From DAOTXS01 sp034435055 (GTDB lineage Bacteria > Chloroflexota > Anaerolineae > UBA4142): DNA of 64,000 bases. Numbering within the stretch: position 1 is the stretch's first letter; each line of letters opens with the position of its first letter. The notes beneath the pieces were generated by a model. The model was given only the letters and a program-made list of their open reading frames with translations, was not told the DNA's origin and made no database searches. Shown here piece after piece: positions 40,470-49,755 of this stretch. The stretch spans positions 1-64,000 of the forward strand of contig DAOTXS010000087.1 in the NCBI GenBank assembly GCA_034435055.1, in the 5' to 3' direction. The translations under genes and the position numbers were made by a program.

Positions 40470-42065
40470 TTATCGAATCAGCATTGCGAAAATCGCGACC
40501 CATAAAGCGGCAAACAATAGCCACACGGTTGGATTTTCTTCGGTGATGGACACCAAGCCGCGTGCCAATCGTCCCGTACGTTCCATAATCGCATTCGCCA
40601 AATGTGCCAGCCAATCCAACCCGATCCAGCGCGCGATAATCGTGTACGCCGAATCTGTCCGCGGACGTAAACGCAAAACGAGCGGATTCATCCCGTACGC
40701 GATGAAAACCGGCACGAACAACGCGATGACGCTCAACACTACGCCAATCACATTGTCGGTGCGGATGACGAGATCCAGCGCGCGTTCCGCCGATTGTCCG
40801 ACGGCGGTGCCAAGAATCTGAGCGAGCGGCATCGGCGCAAATGCCAGCACCGCGAAATAGATCAAGACGATTGAGAGACCGGCGTACTCGATGCGCGAAG
40901 GATTACGTGGCTCACTTCCTTTCAACGCAAAACCGATATTCCACACCGGCATCAAAATCGCAAGCATCACCGCGCCGGCTAGCAGGATGATCACGCCGTT
41001 GTTCGATTGCCACAACGCAACGTACGCGCCCACGCGCCCAAGAAATGCCGGCGTCAGCGGCAAACCGGCAAGTGTGAACAAACCGAGGAACCACATCAAG
41101 CGCGACCAGCGGTTCAAATTTTCGGCGCGCCAACGCAGGGCGATTTCAAAAAGCGCGGACGCCATCGCCAAACTCACGGTCAGCCACAACGCGAGTGCCA
41201 CCGCCGCGTTGCCACCAAAGGCAATCGCTAGTGGCACAAACGCGACGACTTGCGTGATGCCGGTATTGGCAATGCGCATCGGCGATTCTTCGCGCCAAAG
41301 TGTGAATGCCGCGATGATCAAAACGCCGATTGCCAAAATGCCGATCAACGTAAAGGGTGTTTCCACGCGCCACGCTGACCAATGCAACCACACATTCGCG
41401 GCGGCGATGAGCGGAATTCCGCGCGCGAACCACAAATCAAAAGCGTCCGCGCCGCGCGTGGGCAGAAGATAATGAAACGGGTACAAACTTGTCCGCGCCC
41501 ACAATCCCAGCGTAATCAGCGTTGCGCCGGGCGCTGTTTGACCGGCGGCAAGCAAAAGGATGCCGGCGAGAAACATCAATCCGCTGAGTTGCCCCACAAT
41601 CAAACTGCGGACCGCCGATTCACGTTCAATGTCGCGCACAAGCCGCCACACAAAAATCGAAAGATCGAGCAAAGATGCGGCAAGATAGACCGTGAGCAAA
41701 TTGTTGGCGGCGGCAAGCAACATTGCCGATGAGAAAACTGCCATCGGCAAAAGGTCGAACGGTTTACGCGGCAGCGCAATGAGCCAGAGCGCGACGAGTG
41801 GAACGGTCATCGTCAGCACCAGCAATTGCGTTACACCGTCAAGTTGCAGCGCGAGGTTGAAGGCGGCAGGCGTCCACCCGGCAAAAGCGAAGCGATGTGT
41901 GCCGGGCGCGATGTTCACCAAAATCAGCACGAGTTCGATAATGAGAAAAAGAATCGGCAAGCCCGTTCGCGCGCGCGCGGGCAGGCGTGGCACAACGAAC
42001 GCGAAAATCAGCGCGCCGAAAAAGGGGAAGAAAATTGGTGGCAGCAGAATCCAATCTGGTATCAC
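40470..42065 (-). CDS. Orphan NuoN/NuoM-like proton-antiporter-type membrane subunit
   Basis: 531 residues, about 14 TM helices, starting from a GTG at 42065. The central domain (about 85-385) has the Proton_antipo_M layout of complex I/Mrp subunits (FSSAMLLAAANNLLTVYLAAS, GLWARTSLYPFHYLLPTRGADAF, LFTLAGLPLTPAFLGRVGAY). The Pro-His and Lys-helix positions partly match canonical subunits; conserved acidic residues are fewer than in NuoM, so pumping ability is uncertain. No other nuo or mrp gene adjoins it, so it may be an accessory of a complex encoded elsewhere. Family fairly sure, role not. Confidence 0.7.
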   Translation of the reverse strand: MIPDWILLPPIFFPFFGALIFAFVVPRLPARARTGLPILFLIIELVLILVNIAPGTHRFAFAGWTPAAFNLALQLDGVTQLLVLTMTVPLVALWLIALPRKPFDLLPMAVFSSAMLLAAANNLLTVYLAASLLDLSIFVWRLVRDIERESAVRSLIVGQLSGLMFLAGILLLAAGQTAPGATLITLGLWARTSLYPFHYLLPTRGADAFDLWFARGIPLIAAANVWLHWSAWRVETPFTLIGILAIGVLIIAAFTLWREESPMRIANTGITQVVAFVPLAIAFGGNAAVALALWLTVSLAMASALFEIALRWRAENLNRWSRLMWFLGLFTLAGLPLTPAFLGRVGAYVALWQSNNGVIILLAGAVMLAILMPVWNIGFALKGSEPRNPSRIEYAGLSIVLIYFAVLAFAPMPLAQILGTAVGQSAERALDLVIRTDNVIGVVLSVIALFVPVFIAYGMNPLVLRLRPRTDSAYTIIARWIGLDWLAHLANAIMERTGRLARGLVSITEENPTVWLLFAALWVAIFAMLIR

Positions 42066-42146
42066 GCCGTCATTCTATCATAGAATCGAGCGTGGTTCAA
42101 ACGATTGACACGTGCCGCGAACGCCCGTATACTCGCGGCGGTGTGG

Positions 42147-42190
42147 CAAAAGAAAAACATCCCCTTCGATGTTCGGATGGAGATGTTTTT
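42147..42190 (-). terminator. Terminator of the pilin gene
   Basis: AAAAACATC (42153-42161) and GATGTTTTT (42182-42190) form a 9-bp stem. On the minus strand it is followed by TTTTCTTTTG. Confidence 0.65.
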
Positions 42191-42217
42191 CCGGTGCGGG
42201 GCTAGGACGCAAGCCGT

Positions 42218-42367
42218 TTAAGGGATTTGATTGGTGACGCGGCTAAACATATTCCCAATCTGCCCGCCAAAAACCGCGAGTATCACGATGACGACCATCG
42301 CCACCAGAATTAGAACCAACGCGTACTCGGCCAACCCCTGCCCGCGATCTTCGTGTGGTTTGAACAT
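42218..42367 (-). CDS. Flp-type IVb pilin
   Basis: 49 residues, too short for usual gene calls. Sequence in parts: MFKPHEDRGQGLAEYALVL, then ILVAMVVIVILAVFGGQ, then IGNMFSRVTNQIP. The GQGLAEYALVL pattern, with the Gly-Leu-Ala prepilin cleavage-type site, the Glu at the +5-like position and one hydrophobic helix, is the signature of Flp/Fap pilins of tad-type pili. RBS AAGGAGATG before the ATG at 42367. No tad assembly genes are in the window. A terminator follows at 42147-42190. Confidence 0.8.
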   Translation of the reverse strand: MFKPHEDRGQGLAEYALVLILVAMVVIVILAVFGGQIGNMFSRVTNQIP

Positions 42368-42513
42368 CGAATCATCTCCTTGTGGATAAATGGAAAATAA
42401 TCCGGCGGGACGATGGTGTACGGCGGTGATGTGTTAGTCGCGCCGACGAAAACAGAGGAAAAATAAAGTTCTGTTCCGCGCGGCAAAAATCGATTCGACT
42501 AATCGCCAGTAAT

Positions 42514-42552
42514 TTGGCGTTTCGCTTGCTCAAGTTTATAATACGGGTTATG
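42514..42552 (+). promoter_or_regulatory. Leaderless promoter of the glycosylation cluster
   Basis: TTGGCG (42514-42519), 17-base spacer and TATAAT (42537-42542). The ATG at 42550 is 7 bases after the -10 box, so transcription should start at or next to the start codon. There is no Shine-Dalgarno. Confidence 0.7.
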
Positions 42553-44883
42553 CGGGGAAAAGTCAAGCGGTTACAAGTACTAGTGGCCCAGACGATTGGC
42601 AAAACGCATTTGATTTTATTCATCGCCGCGTTCGTTTTGTACGTTCGCACAATGCCGCCGACTGTTCTGGGCGGCGACAGCGGCGAATATCAACATATGG
42701 CGTACTATCTCGGCGTGCCACACTCGACTGGGTATCCGCTCTATATTCTGCTTGCCAAGTTGTTTACGTTTTTACCTTTTGGCGATGTGGCGTTTCGGGT
42801 AACGTTGTTTTCCGTTATCTGCGCCGCGTTGACCGTGCCGCTCGTTTATGCCGCCGCTGTACGTTTGACCCGCGCACCCTTCGCATCGATGCTTGCCGCA
42901 ATCGTCTTTGCGCTTGCACCATCGCTGTGGGGTGCGGCAATCGATGCTGAAGTGTACGCGTTGCACCTCTTGCTCGGTGTGCTTTCGATATTGTTCGCGT
43001 TGCGCTGGCATCAAGATGGCAACCGCGTCGATTTTTTTGCGCTGGCATTGGTATTGGGCTTGGGTTTGACCAACCACCGCGTCATCGTCTTTGTTACCCC
43101 CGCGCTCGCGCTGGTCGTCTGGCTCAACCGGGCGCGTGTGAATTTCGCGATGCTGTGGCGCGGCGTGTTGTTGGTTTTGCTTCCGCTGTTGTTGTACGCC
43201 TACATTCCAATTCGCGCCGGACAGTTGATCGCGCAACAAGACCCGGCAAATTGGGAATTTTATCAGCGTGAAGACGCCATCGTCAAAGGGCAAATTTCGG
43301 CGTACTATCGCCACACGCCAGACGGTTTCTTCAATCTGGTTACCGGTTTCGATAATCGCAACAAACTCGGTTTCAAGTCGCCGCTCGATGAGGCGAACCG
43401 ACTCGAACTTGCATCGACATTGTTGGTGCAACAATTCAACGTTCTGGGCATTGTGCTGATCGTCATCGGCAGCATCGCATCTTTCCAGCGTAACCGAAAA
43501 ACTTTTGCGATGATTTTCGCGCTTGCCGCCAGCGTCGGATTCATCGCGATTTACTTGCGCGGCGAATCGACAGTCTATTATTTTTCACTCGCGTATTTTG
43601 CGCTTGCGCTTTGGCTCGCGTTCGGCATCGAAGTTGTGATGCGCTGGGCGCGCGCGTCGAAATTTGGGCTAACGTCGCCGCGCGTCGTCGGTGGAGTTTT
43701 GTGTTTACTGCCATTAAGTTTGCTCGTTGTCAATTTTCCGCGCATGGACAAGAGCGATCTTTTCACGTTCCGCGATTTCGCGCAAACGGTTTTACGCGAC
43801 AACCTCGCGCCGAACGCCGTTGTCATTGCACCCTGGGAAGTTTCCGAGCCGATGCGCTATTATCAATTCGTCGAACATCAACGCGACGATTTGCTCATTG
43901 TCAATGTCAGTCCAATTTGGGTTCAATTCGATCGGATGATTGCGCGCGCGCGGGACCTCAAGCGACCGTTTTATTACGTGCAGTTTGAACCGGAATTGAA
44001 AAATACGCCGGGGCATCGTTGGGTGCAAGCAGTCCCGCTGCCGCTGTTGAATGAACCGCGCCCGCGTTACACGTTGCCCAATGCGCGCATCGTACCCGAA
44101 GTTCAAGTGATGGGGTTTGAGCTTGAACCCAATCCACCGCAACCCGGTGCGCCCGTGCGCGTGTGGATTTATTATCACGCGCTCGAACGAATGTATCCGA
44201 TGTACTCGTCGCTGTTGAGCGTAACCGATTTGGCGGGCAATCTGATCGGCGAGTTCAAAAGTTTTCCCGGCTCGCGTTATTTTCCCACGTATCGGTGGTA
44301 CGAAATCGGCAATTATTATCGCGATGCGTACTCGTTCAGCTTGCCGGCGGACGCACCCGCCGGTTTGTACCAACTCGATTTGTATTGGTACGAGTACGAC
44401 TTGACAACGCAGAAATCGAATTTCGATAAAGAGTTTCACGCAACGTTAGGCACGGTGCGCTTGGGCAATCTCGCGGCGGAAAATATCGTGCATTCCCAAT
44501 CCAGCCAGGTTGGTGAATCGATTATGTTCCTGGGATGGCGCAGTGATCCACAAATTATCGCGCGCGGACAAGTGTTGAATCTCGATTTGTTTTGGCGCGC
44601 GGATCATGCGGTAAAGGAATCGTACAGTGTGTTTGTGCATTTGGTCGATGCGGACGGCCAAGTTGTGGCGAATGCCGATAGCGCGCCGGCAAGCGGCTTG
44701 TTTCCAACCAATCACTGGACGCCCGGCGAAGGTGTGCGTGATCGGCACATTTTGAAAATTCCGGCAGACCTTGCGCCCGGCAATTACACGATTGAAATCG
44801 GAATGTATCTGCCGGCGACGAACGCGCGTTTGCCGATTGGTGCATCGGACAAGATCATTTTGACCCAAGTGAAAGTGAAATGA
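42550..44883 (+). CDS. DUF2723-type GT-C glycosyltransferase
   Basis: 777 residues from the ATG at 42550. DUF2723 family (protein O-mannosyltransferase-like GT-C): first loop GGDSGEYQHMAYYLGVPHST with the acidic pair typical of polyprenyl-phosphate sugar donors, GYPLYILLAKLFTFLPFG, then 10-11 TM helices to about residue 400. A C-terminal region of about 350 residues forms two beta-sandwich modules (DLYWYEYDLTTQKSNFDKEF, LDLFWRADHAVKESYSVFVH), probably extracytoplasmic carbohydrate-binding. It is the first gene of the cluster, with a 4-base overlap with the next. Confidence 0.82.
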   Translation: MRGKVKRLQVLVAQTIGKTHLILFIAAFVLYVRTMPPTVLGGDSGEYQHMAYYLGVPHSTGYPLYILLAKLFTFLPFGDVAFRVTLFSVICAALTVPLVYAAAVRLTRAPFASMLAAIVFALAPSLWGAAIDAEVYALHLLLGVLSILFALRWHQDGNRVDFFALALVLGLGLTNHRVIVFVTPALALVVWLNRARVNFAMLWRGVLLVLLPLLLYAYIPIRAGQLIAQQDPANWEFYQREDAIVKGQISAYYRHTPDGFFNLVTGFDNRNKLGFKSPLDEANRLELASTLLVQQFNVLGIVLIVIGSIASFQRNRKTFAMIFALAASVGFIAIYLRGESTVYYFSLAYFALALWLAFGIEVVMRWARASKFGLTSPRVVGGVLCLLPLSLLVVNFPRMDKSDLFTFRDFAQTVLRDNLAPNAVVIAPWEVSEPMRYYQFVEHQRDDLLIVNVSPIWVQFDRMIARARDLKRPFYYVQFEPELKNTPGHRWVQAVPLPLLNEPRPRYTLPNARIVPEVQVMGFELEPNPPQPGAPVRVWIYYHALERMYPMYSSLLSVTDLAGNLIGEFKSFPGSRYFPTYRWYEIGNYYRDAYSFSLPADAPAGLYQLDLYWYEYDLTTQKSNFDKEFHATLGTVRLGNLAAENIVHSQSSQVGESIMFLGWRSDPQIIARGQVLNLDLFWRADHAVKESYSVFVHLVDADGQVVANADSAPASGLFPTNHWTPGEGVRDRHILKIPADLAPGNYTIEIGMYLPATNARLPIGASDKIILTQVKVK

Positions 44884-46874
44884 CACGGCGGCTCAAACAA
44901 GATTGGGTGATCTTTTTGCTCATCGCGGTTGTCGCAATCGTTCTGCGCGTTTATGCGATTGACCGACTGCCGCCCGGCTTGTTCGGCGATGAAGCGGTGG
45001 AAGGACTCGACGCGCTCGATGTGCTTGCCGGTAATTTTCAAATTTGGTTTCACGCGCATCTGGGACGCGAACCGATTTACGTGTACCTCGTTGCGTTGTC
45101 GTACGCGATGTTCGGCGTCACGCCGCTCGCCACGCGCTTGCCCGCGATTCTCGCTGGACTCGTAACGATTCCGGCGACGTACTGGCTCGTGCGCGAATGG
45201 TCGGCCCAAATTTTTTCGCGCGAGCGCGCGAATCGACTTGCATTACTCACAGCGATTCTCGTCACAATTTCGTTTTGGCACATTCAAATGACGCGCAACG
45301 CGCACCGCGACACGCTGTTGCCGTTGGTCGAAGCAATCGGTTATGCGATGTGGTGGCGTGCGTTTCGCACGCACGATTGGGAAATGTACGCCGCCGCCGG
45401 CGCGGTGCTGGGTCTCGCAATTTATACGTATTCGCCGGGAAGATTTGTTGGCGTGTTCGTCGCGTTGTTTGTGGTGGTGGAGTTTGCCTTTTGGCGGTGG
45501 AAGACGAAAGACGAAGGACGAAGGACGAAAGACCAAGGACGAACATCCTTCGTCCTTGGTCCTTCGTCCTTGGTCGGTCTTGCTCTCGCCACGCTCTGCG
45601 CGCTTGCGGTGATGTTACCGCTCATCCTCTATTTCGCGCAAAACCCGGCGCAGTTCAGCCGGCGGTTTGACAGCACATCGATTTTTGAACAGGCATCGCC
45701 CACGCTTGCGCTCATCGAAAGTTTGACCGGCAACTTGGCGCAATTCGTTGTGCCCAATGCCGGCTATCAAAGCAAGCATTACAATTTGCCCGGCAAGCCA
45801 GTGTTCGATCTCTTCATCGCGCCGTGGTTCATCGCCGGCGTTGTGATTGCGTTGGCACGATTGCGGCAAGCGCAATATCGGTTTTTATTGTTGTGGTTTA
45901 TCGTGATGTGTGTGCCGGCTTTTCTCACCGCCGATATGATTCCGAAAGGCGTGCGCGTGTTTGGTATCGTACCCGGAGTTTTCATTTTTCCGGCGCTTGC
46001 GATGGATGGGCTGATCGAGCGCGCAACCGGCGGCGCGCTGCATGAAGCGATCACTACGACAAATCGTGCACGCTTGAATCGAATGGAATTGGCGTTGCCG
46101 AATCCGTTTGCGATGGCGATGGTTTTCGGATTGATTGTGTTGTCGCTTGTTGCAAGCGCGCTTTGGACGACGCACGATTATTTTATCGCATGGGCAAATT
46201 TGCCGGAACTCCCCCTTGCTTTCGACGCCGATCAAACGGAAGTTGCTGAGTTCATTCAGCGCCAATCGCCAATACAGTCGATTCACATTTCGTACGAGGT
46301 GTATCGCGCGCCGACGCTGATGCTTTTGGGTGAACGCGTGCCCACATCGCGTTACATCGAGCGCGCAACGCGGTTCAAAGAGTTCGATGCGCGGACGATG
46401 TTGATTGCGAATCCAAATGCGCTTCACCTTTTCATCCGCGACCGTGTCCCGCCGGACGATTGGCTCGCGCGCGTCGCGCCGCAAGCCACGCGAGTAGAGC
46501 AGGGCGAATATTTTATCGCGTATCGATTGAATCAACTTGCGCCGCCGAAACAAATGTTGAATATCGAATTCAATCCGCTCTTGAAAATTGTTGGCGTCGC
46601 GCGTTTCGATGACGGCATCGTTTTGTATTGGCAAGTGGCTGCATTGCCCAATGATCGTCAAGAGATCGATACGACACTTGTGCTAATCGATGCGGGCGGA
46701 AAGTTGGTTACCCAAGACAAGCAACGCTTTGGCGTGCCGCCGCTCGAATGGACAATCGGTGATGTGATCGTGGAATGGTACGCACGCGAAATCCCAGCGC
46801 ACGCGACGCAATTTTCAATCGAGATGACGCGCGGCGTGTCTATGTGGCGGTCGCCGCTTGTGCCTTTGAGGTAA
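44880..46874 (+). CDS. GT39 (PMT/ArnT-like) glycosyltransferase
   Basis: 664 residues. GT-C PMT_2 family: LPPGLFGDEAVEGLDALDVL gives the D-E motif in the first periplasmic loop, and GREPIYVYLVALSYAMFGVT the second helix boundary. About 11 TM helices, then a beta-rich C-terminal part. Transfers sugars from a polyprenyl-phosphate donor to a protein or lipid acceptor at the outer face. ATGA overlap with the upstream gene. A perfect short-word palindrome (45531-45561) inside the gene encodes a Lys/Arg/Gly-rich loop (KTKDEGRRTKDQGRTSFVLG). Confidence 0.85.
   Translation: MTRRLKQDWVIFLLIAVVAIVLRVYAIDRLPPGLFGDEAVEGLDALDVLAGNFQIWFHAHLGREPIYVYLVALSYAMFGVTPLATRLPAILAGLVTIPATYWLVREWSAQIFSRERANRLALLTAILVTISFWHIQMTRNAHRDTLLPLVEAIGYAMWWRAFRTHDWEMYAAAGAVLGLAIYTYSPGRFVGVFVALFVVVEFAFWRWKTKDEGRRTKDQGRTSFVLGPSSLVGLALATLCALAVMLPLILYFAQNPAQFSRRFDSTSIFEQASPTLALIESLTGNLAQFVVPNAGYQSKHYNLPGKPVFDLFIAPWFIAGVVIALARLRQAQYRFLLLWFIVMCVPAFLTADMIPKGVRVFGIVPGVFIFPALAMDGLIERATGGALHEAITTTNRARLNRMELALPNPFAMAMVFGLIVLSLVASALWTTHDYFIAWANLPELPLAFDADQTEVAEFIQRQSPIQSIHISYEVYRAPTLMLLGERVPTSRYIERATRFKEFDARTMLIANPNALHLFIRDRVPPDDWLARVAPQATRVEQGEYFIAYRLNQLAPPKQMLNIEFNPLLKIVGVARFDDGIVLYWQVAALPNDRQEIDTTLVLIDAGGKLVTQDKQRFGVPPLEWTIGDVIVEWYAREIPAHATQFSIEMTRGVSMWRSPLVPLR
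45500..45576. repeat. In-frame short-word palindrome in GT39 gene
   Basis: GACCAAGGACGAA, loop CATCC, TTCGTCCTTGGTC: 13 perfectly paired bases flanked by more GACGAAGG words. All lie within the open reading frame without interrupting it. Confidence 0.85.
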
Positions 46875-46875
46875 A

Positions 46876-49620
46876 ATGAATCACGCATCAGGTTTCAGGT
46901 TTCAGGTTTCACGTTTCACACACCTGCTCGTTCTCGTCGTCTACCTCGCGCTCGCGCTTGTTCTCACTTATCCGCTCATCGCGCACTTCGATACGCACGT
47001 GCCGGGGAGCGAGACGTGGGCATTCGACGAATACACTTTTGTGTGGAACTATTGGTGGTTCAAGCACGCCGTCTTCGACCTGGGTGTGAACCCGCTCCAT
47101 TCAGATATCACGTTCTATCCTATTGGTGTTAACCTCATTTTGTACACCTACATGCTGTTGAATGCGGTGCTGGCAATACCTATCGAATTTGTCTTTGGTT
47201 ATATAGTCGCATCAAACGCACTCTTGGTTTTTGCGTTTGTCAGCGCCGCGTATGGCGCATTTCTTCTGGCGAACTATCTACTGAGGGAATCCGAACGTTT
47301 CCAAGAGGCATTCGAGAACTTGTTTCTCAATCTTGCCGCGTTCACCGCCGGGGTCGTCTATGCGTTCACTGCCAGTCGGTTCGTGTATATGTCACTTGGG
47401 CATTACAACTTTGTGTGCAGTCAGTATCTGCCGTTCTACGTACTGTTTCTCATCAAGACTCTGCGCGAGGCGCGTCTGCGCAACGCGGTACTCACCGGCG
47501 TTTTTGGCGCGCTCGCCATTCTGACTGATACGACCTACGCGGTTTTCATCGGACTGTTCACAGCGCTCTATCTTGTGTTCGCGTGGTGGGAGCGCGGCAT
47601 TGTGCGCGGATTCGTCAAACGGCTTGGGATACTCGCAATGGTTGGCGGTGTTCTGTCAGCGCCACTTGTAGTTCCGTCGGTCATCGAAATTGCAACGGCA
47701 GGTTATACACTTCCTGGCTGGGGGCACGCGGAAAAACTCCTCGTTGATCTCGTCGGCTTGTTCACGCCCACGAGTTTGCATCCGCTCAATCGGCATTGGG
47801 TTCAGGAACTCGATGCGGTGCGGCAGGGCAATTCGCAATTCGTGGATGTCAACACGGTCTTTCTCGGCTACGCGACGCTCGCGCTTGCGATTCTCGGCGC
47901 GCTCGTCTATCGCAAAAAATTGGCATTCTGGATCGTCGCGGCGATGGCGTTTGCGATTCTTTCGTTGGGTCCGCTCTTGCACATCAACGGTCAATCCGTT
48001 TTCGATTTCGACGGCTTGGACGTAACGTTCCCGATGCCGTTCTTGCTCTTGCATTACATCCCGTTTCTCAAAGAAAATCGCGTGCCGAATCGTTATTCGA
48101 TTCTGGTGATGCTCTCGCTTGCGGTGCTGGTCGCGTTTGCGCTGGCGTGGCTGTTTGAACGCGTAGGCAGTTGGCGGGTGGCAGTAGGCAGGAAATTTCT
48201 ACCGCTTATTGCTTACTGCTTACTGCCTACTGTTGTGTTGTTCGAACATCTCGCATTGCCCCTCCCACTCACCGACGCGCGCGTGCCAAAAGTGTACGCG
48301 CAGATCGCGCGCGAGCCGGGCGAATTTGCGATTCTGAGTGTGCCGCTTGGCTGGCGCAACAGTTTTACGATGCAGGGTGCGGAAGATACGCGCACGCAGT
48401 ACTATCAGAGCGTTCACGGCAAATTTTTGTTTTCGGGTAACACCTCGCGCAACCCGCCCGCGCTGTTCGAGTACTTTACGCGCGTGTCGTTGTTCCGTTC
48501 GCTCGCGCAGGTGCAACAGTACAACGACATTCCACCCGAAACGCTGGCGCGTGATCGCGCCGAGGCACCGTTCCTCGCCGCGTTCTACGATATTCGTTAC
48601 GTCGTCGTCAACGCCGCCGCACCGAATCGTTTGCCGTACGCCGATACGCGCGCGGCAACGCTCGCGTACATCGAACAAGTGATGCCGCTCGGCGAAAAAG
48701 TTTACGATCGCGATGGGGTGCTGGCGTATCGCGTCAATCAAGCGCGATTGCCGGCAACGCAACACATCATCTTTGGCACCGAAGCGGCGCGTCCGTACCA
48801 AGCCGAGGGCTGGGATCGCGATGAAGTGATTGGCGGCGAGAGCGCGAACTGGGCGAATCGCACGAGCGCGAGCATCGTCTTTCCGATTCGCGAGTTGAGC
48901 GATTATCGCCTCACCATCCGCGCGCTGCCGTTCGTGTATCCGAACGTCCCCGCGCAAACGCTCGAACTCGTCGTCAACGGTCAGCCGATTCAGCGATTCG
49001 ATTTGCGCGCAGGTTGGGAAAATTATTCCGCAACGATTCCCGCGCGCGTGCTGCGCATCGGCATCAACGATCTCGTGTTGCGATTCGCTTACGCGGTGCG
49101 TCCACGCGACGTATTGCCGCCGAACTTTGCGATTGGCACAACCGGCATCAACAGCCCGGTCGAAATCATGGCGCGCAGCGCAGAGGTTGTTTCGATTCAA
49201 GTGAATGGGCGCGCGGTCGCGCCGGGCAAGCGCGGTTACAACGTCGTCGTGCTTGATCCGCAATCGGGCGCGGTGCAGAGCGCGCGGCGATTCGATATGG
49301 TGGAAGATCGCGCCGAATCGCGCGCGATGACTGAATTTTTGATGCAGGTGCCGGCGGGACAAATCGTTGTGGTCGCGTCGCAGGGTGATGTGGCGGCTGG
49401 CTTGGGAGATCGCACGGTTGAGCAGTTGCGGACGCTGGGCGCGCAAGTTGATGTGCGCCAGACCGCGCAACGCGCGCACGTCCTCATCGGTGTTAAAGGC
49501 GCGCCGGCGGGGAGCGCGCCCGAACAAGCGGATGATGCCGCGGCAATCGTCGCGGTGGGGCGCATTTTGGACACACGGACACTCGCCGCGGCGGTGAGTG
49601 CCATCACACTGGAAAAGTAG
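46876..49620 (+). CDS. Polytopic GT-C-like membrane protein with C-terminal ILEI/FAM3-like domain
   Basis: 914 residues. The first loop GSETWAFDEYTFVWNYWWFK carries the acidic motif of GT-C type enzymes, and about 12 TM helices run to residue 470. Then come a non-membrane region (about 480-760) and a beta-sandwich. Residues about 770-890 read as an ILEI-like domain (KRGYNVVVLDPQSGAVQSAR, QIVVVASQGDVAAGLGDRTV, AHVLIGVKGAPAGSAPEQAD). ILEI/FAM3 domains are known from animal secreted proteins and from bacterial GT-C-type proteins. The first 15 residues (SGFRFQVSRF) come from a CAGGTTTCAGG tandem repeat. No strong RBS. Confidence 0.78.
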   Translation: MNHASGFRFQVSRFTHLLVLVVYLALALVLTYPLIAHFDTHVPGSETWAFDEYTFVWNYWWFKHAVFDLGVNPLHSDITFYPIGVNLILYTYMLLNAVLAIPIEFVFGYIVASNALLVFAFVSAAYGAFLLANYLLRESERFQEAFENLFLNLAAFTAGVVYAFTASRFVYMSLGHYNFVCSQYLPFYVLFLIKTLREARLRNAVLTGVFGALAILTDTTYAVFIGLFTALYLVFAWWERGIVRGFVKRLGILAMVGGVLSAPLVVPSVIEIATAGYTLPGWGHAEKLLVDLVGLFTPTSLHPLNRHWVQELDAVRQGNSQFVDVNTVFLGYATLALAILGALVYRKKLAFWIVAAMAFAILSLGPLLHINGQSVFDFDGLDVTFPMPFLLLHYIPFLKENRVPNRYSILVMLSLAVLVAFALAWLFERVGSWRVAVGRKFLPLIAYCLLPTVVLFEHLALPLPLTDARVPKVYAQIAREPGEFAILSVPLGWRNSFTMQGAEDTRTQYYQSVHGKFLFSGNTSRNPPALFEYFTRVSLFRSLAQVQQYNDIPPETLARDRAEAPFLAAFYDIRYVVVNAAAPNRLPYADTRAATLAYIEQVMPLGEKVYDRDGVLAYRVNQARLPATQHIIFGTEAARPYQAEGWDRDEVIGGESANWANRTSASIVFPIRELSDYRLTIRALPFVYPNVPAQTLELVVNGQPIQRFDLRAGWENYSATIPARVLRIGINDLVLRFAYAVRPRDVLPPNFAIGTTGINSPVEIMARSAEVVSIQVNGRAVAPGKRGYNVVVLDPQSGAVQSARRFDMVEDRAESRAMTEFLMQVPAGQIVVVASQGDVAAGLGDRTVEQLRTLGAQVDVRQTAQRAHVLIGVKGAPAGSAPEQADDAAAIVAVGRILDTRTLAAAVSAITLEK
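46885..46921. repeat. Tandem 7-mer repeat at 5' end of GT-C gene
   Basis: The word CAGGTTT/AGGTTTC occurs three times, then CACGTTTCAC, within the first 15 codons of the 46876 gene. It is translated as HASGFRFQVSRFT. Confidence 0.75.
48165..48236. repeat. In-frame short-word hairpin encoding a TM segment
   Basis: GGCAGTTGGCGGGTGGCAG and GTAGGCAGG words are mirrored by TTACTGCTTACTGCCTACTG. They are translated as GSWRVAVGRKFLPLIAYCLL and following residues, so the second half forms a hydrophobic segment of the 46876 protein. Confidence 0.75.
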
Positions 49621-49652
49621 CACAAGATTTAATCTTTTGCTACAAAATGTAT

Positions 49653-49681
49653 TTGACAATCACGTTGACCGTAGATATAGT
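49653..49681 (+). promoter_or_regulatory. Promoter for radical SAM/LPG-flippase segment
   Basis: TTGACA (49653-49658, consensus), 17-base spacer and TATAGT (49676-49681). A second transcription start within the glycosylation cluster. Confidence 0.75.
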
Positions 49682-49755
49682 GAAAACATTCTGCTGAGGC
49701 GCAAAGAATTCTATCGTCGGCGGAATCTCATTATCCCCGCGAGGAGGGACAAGAT

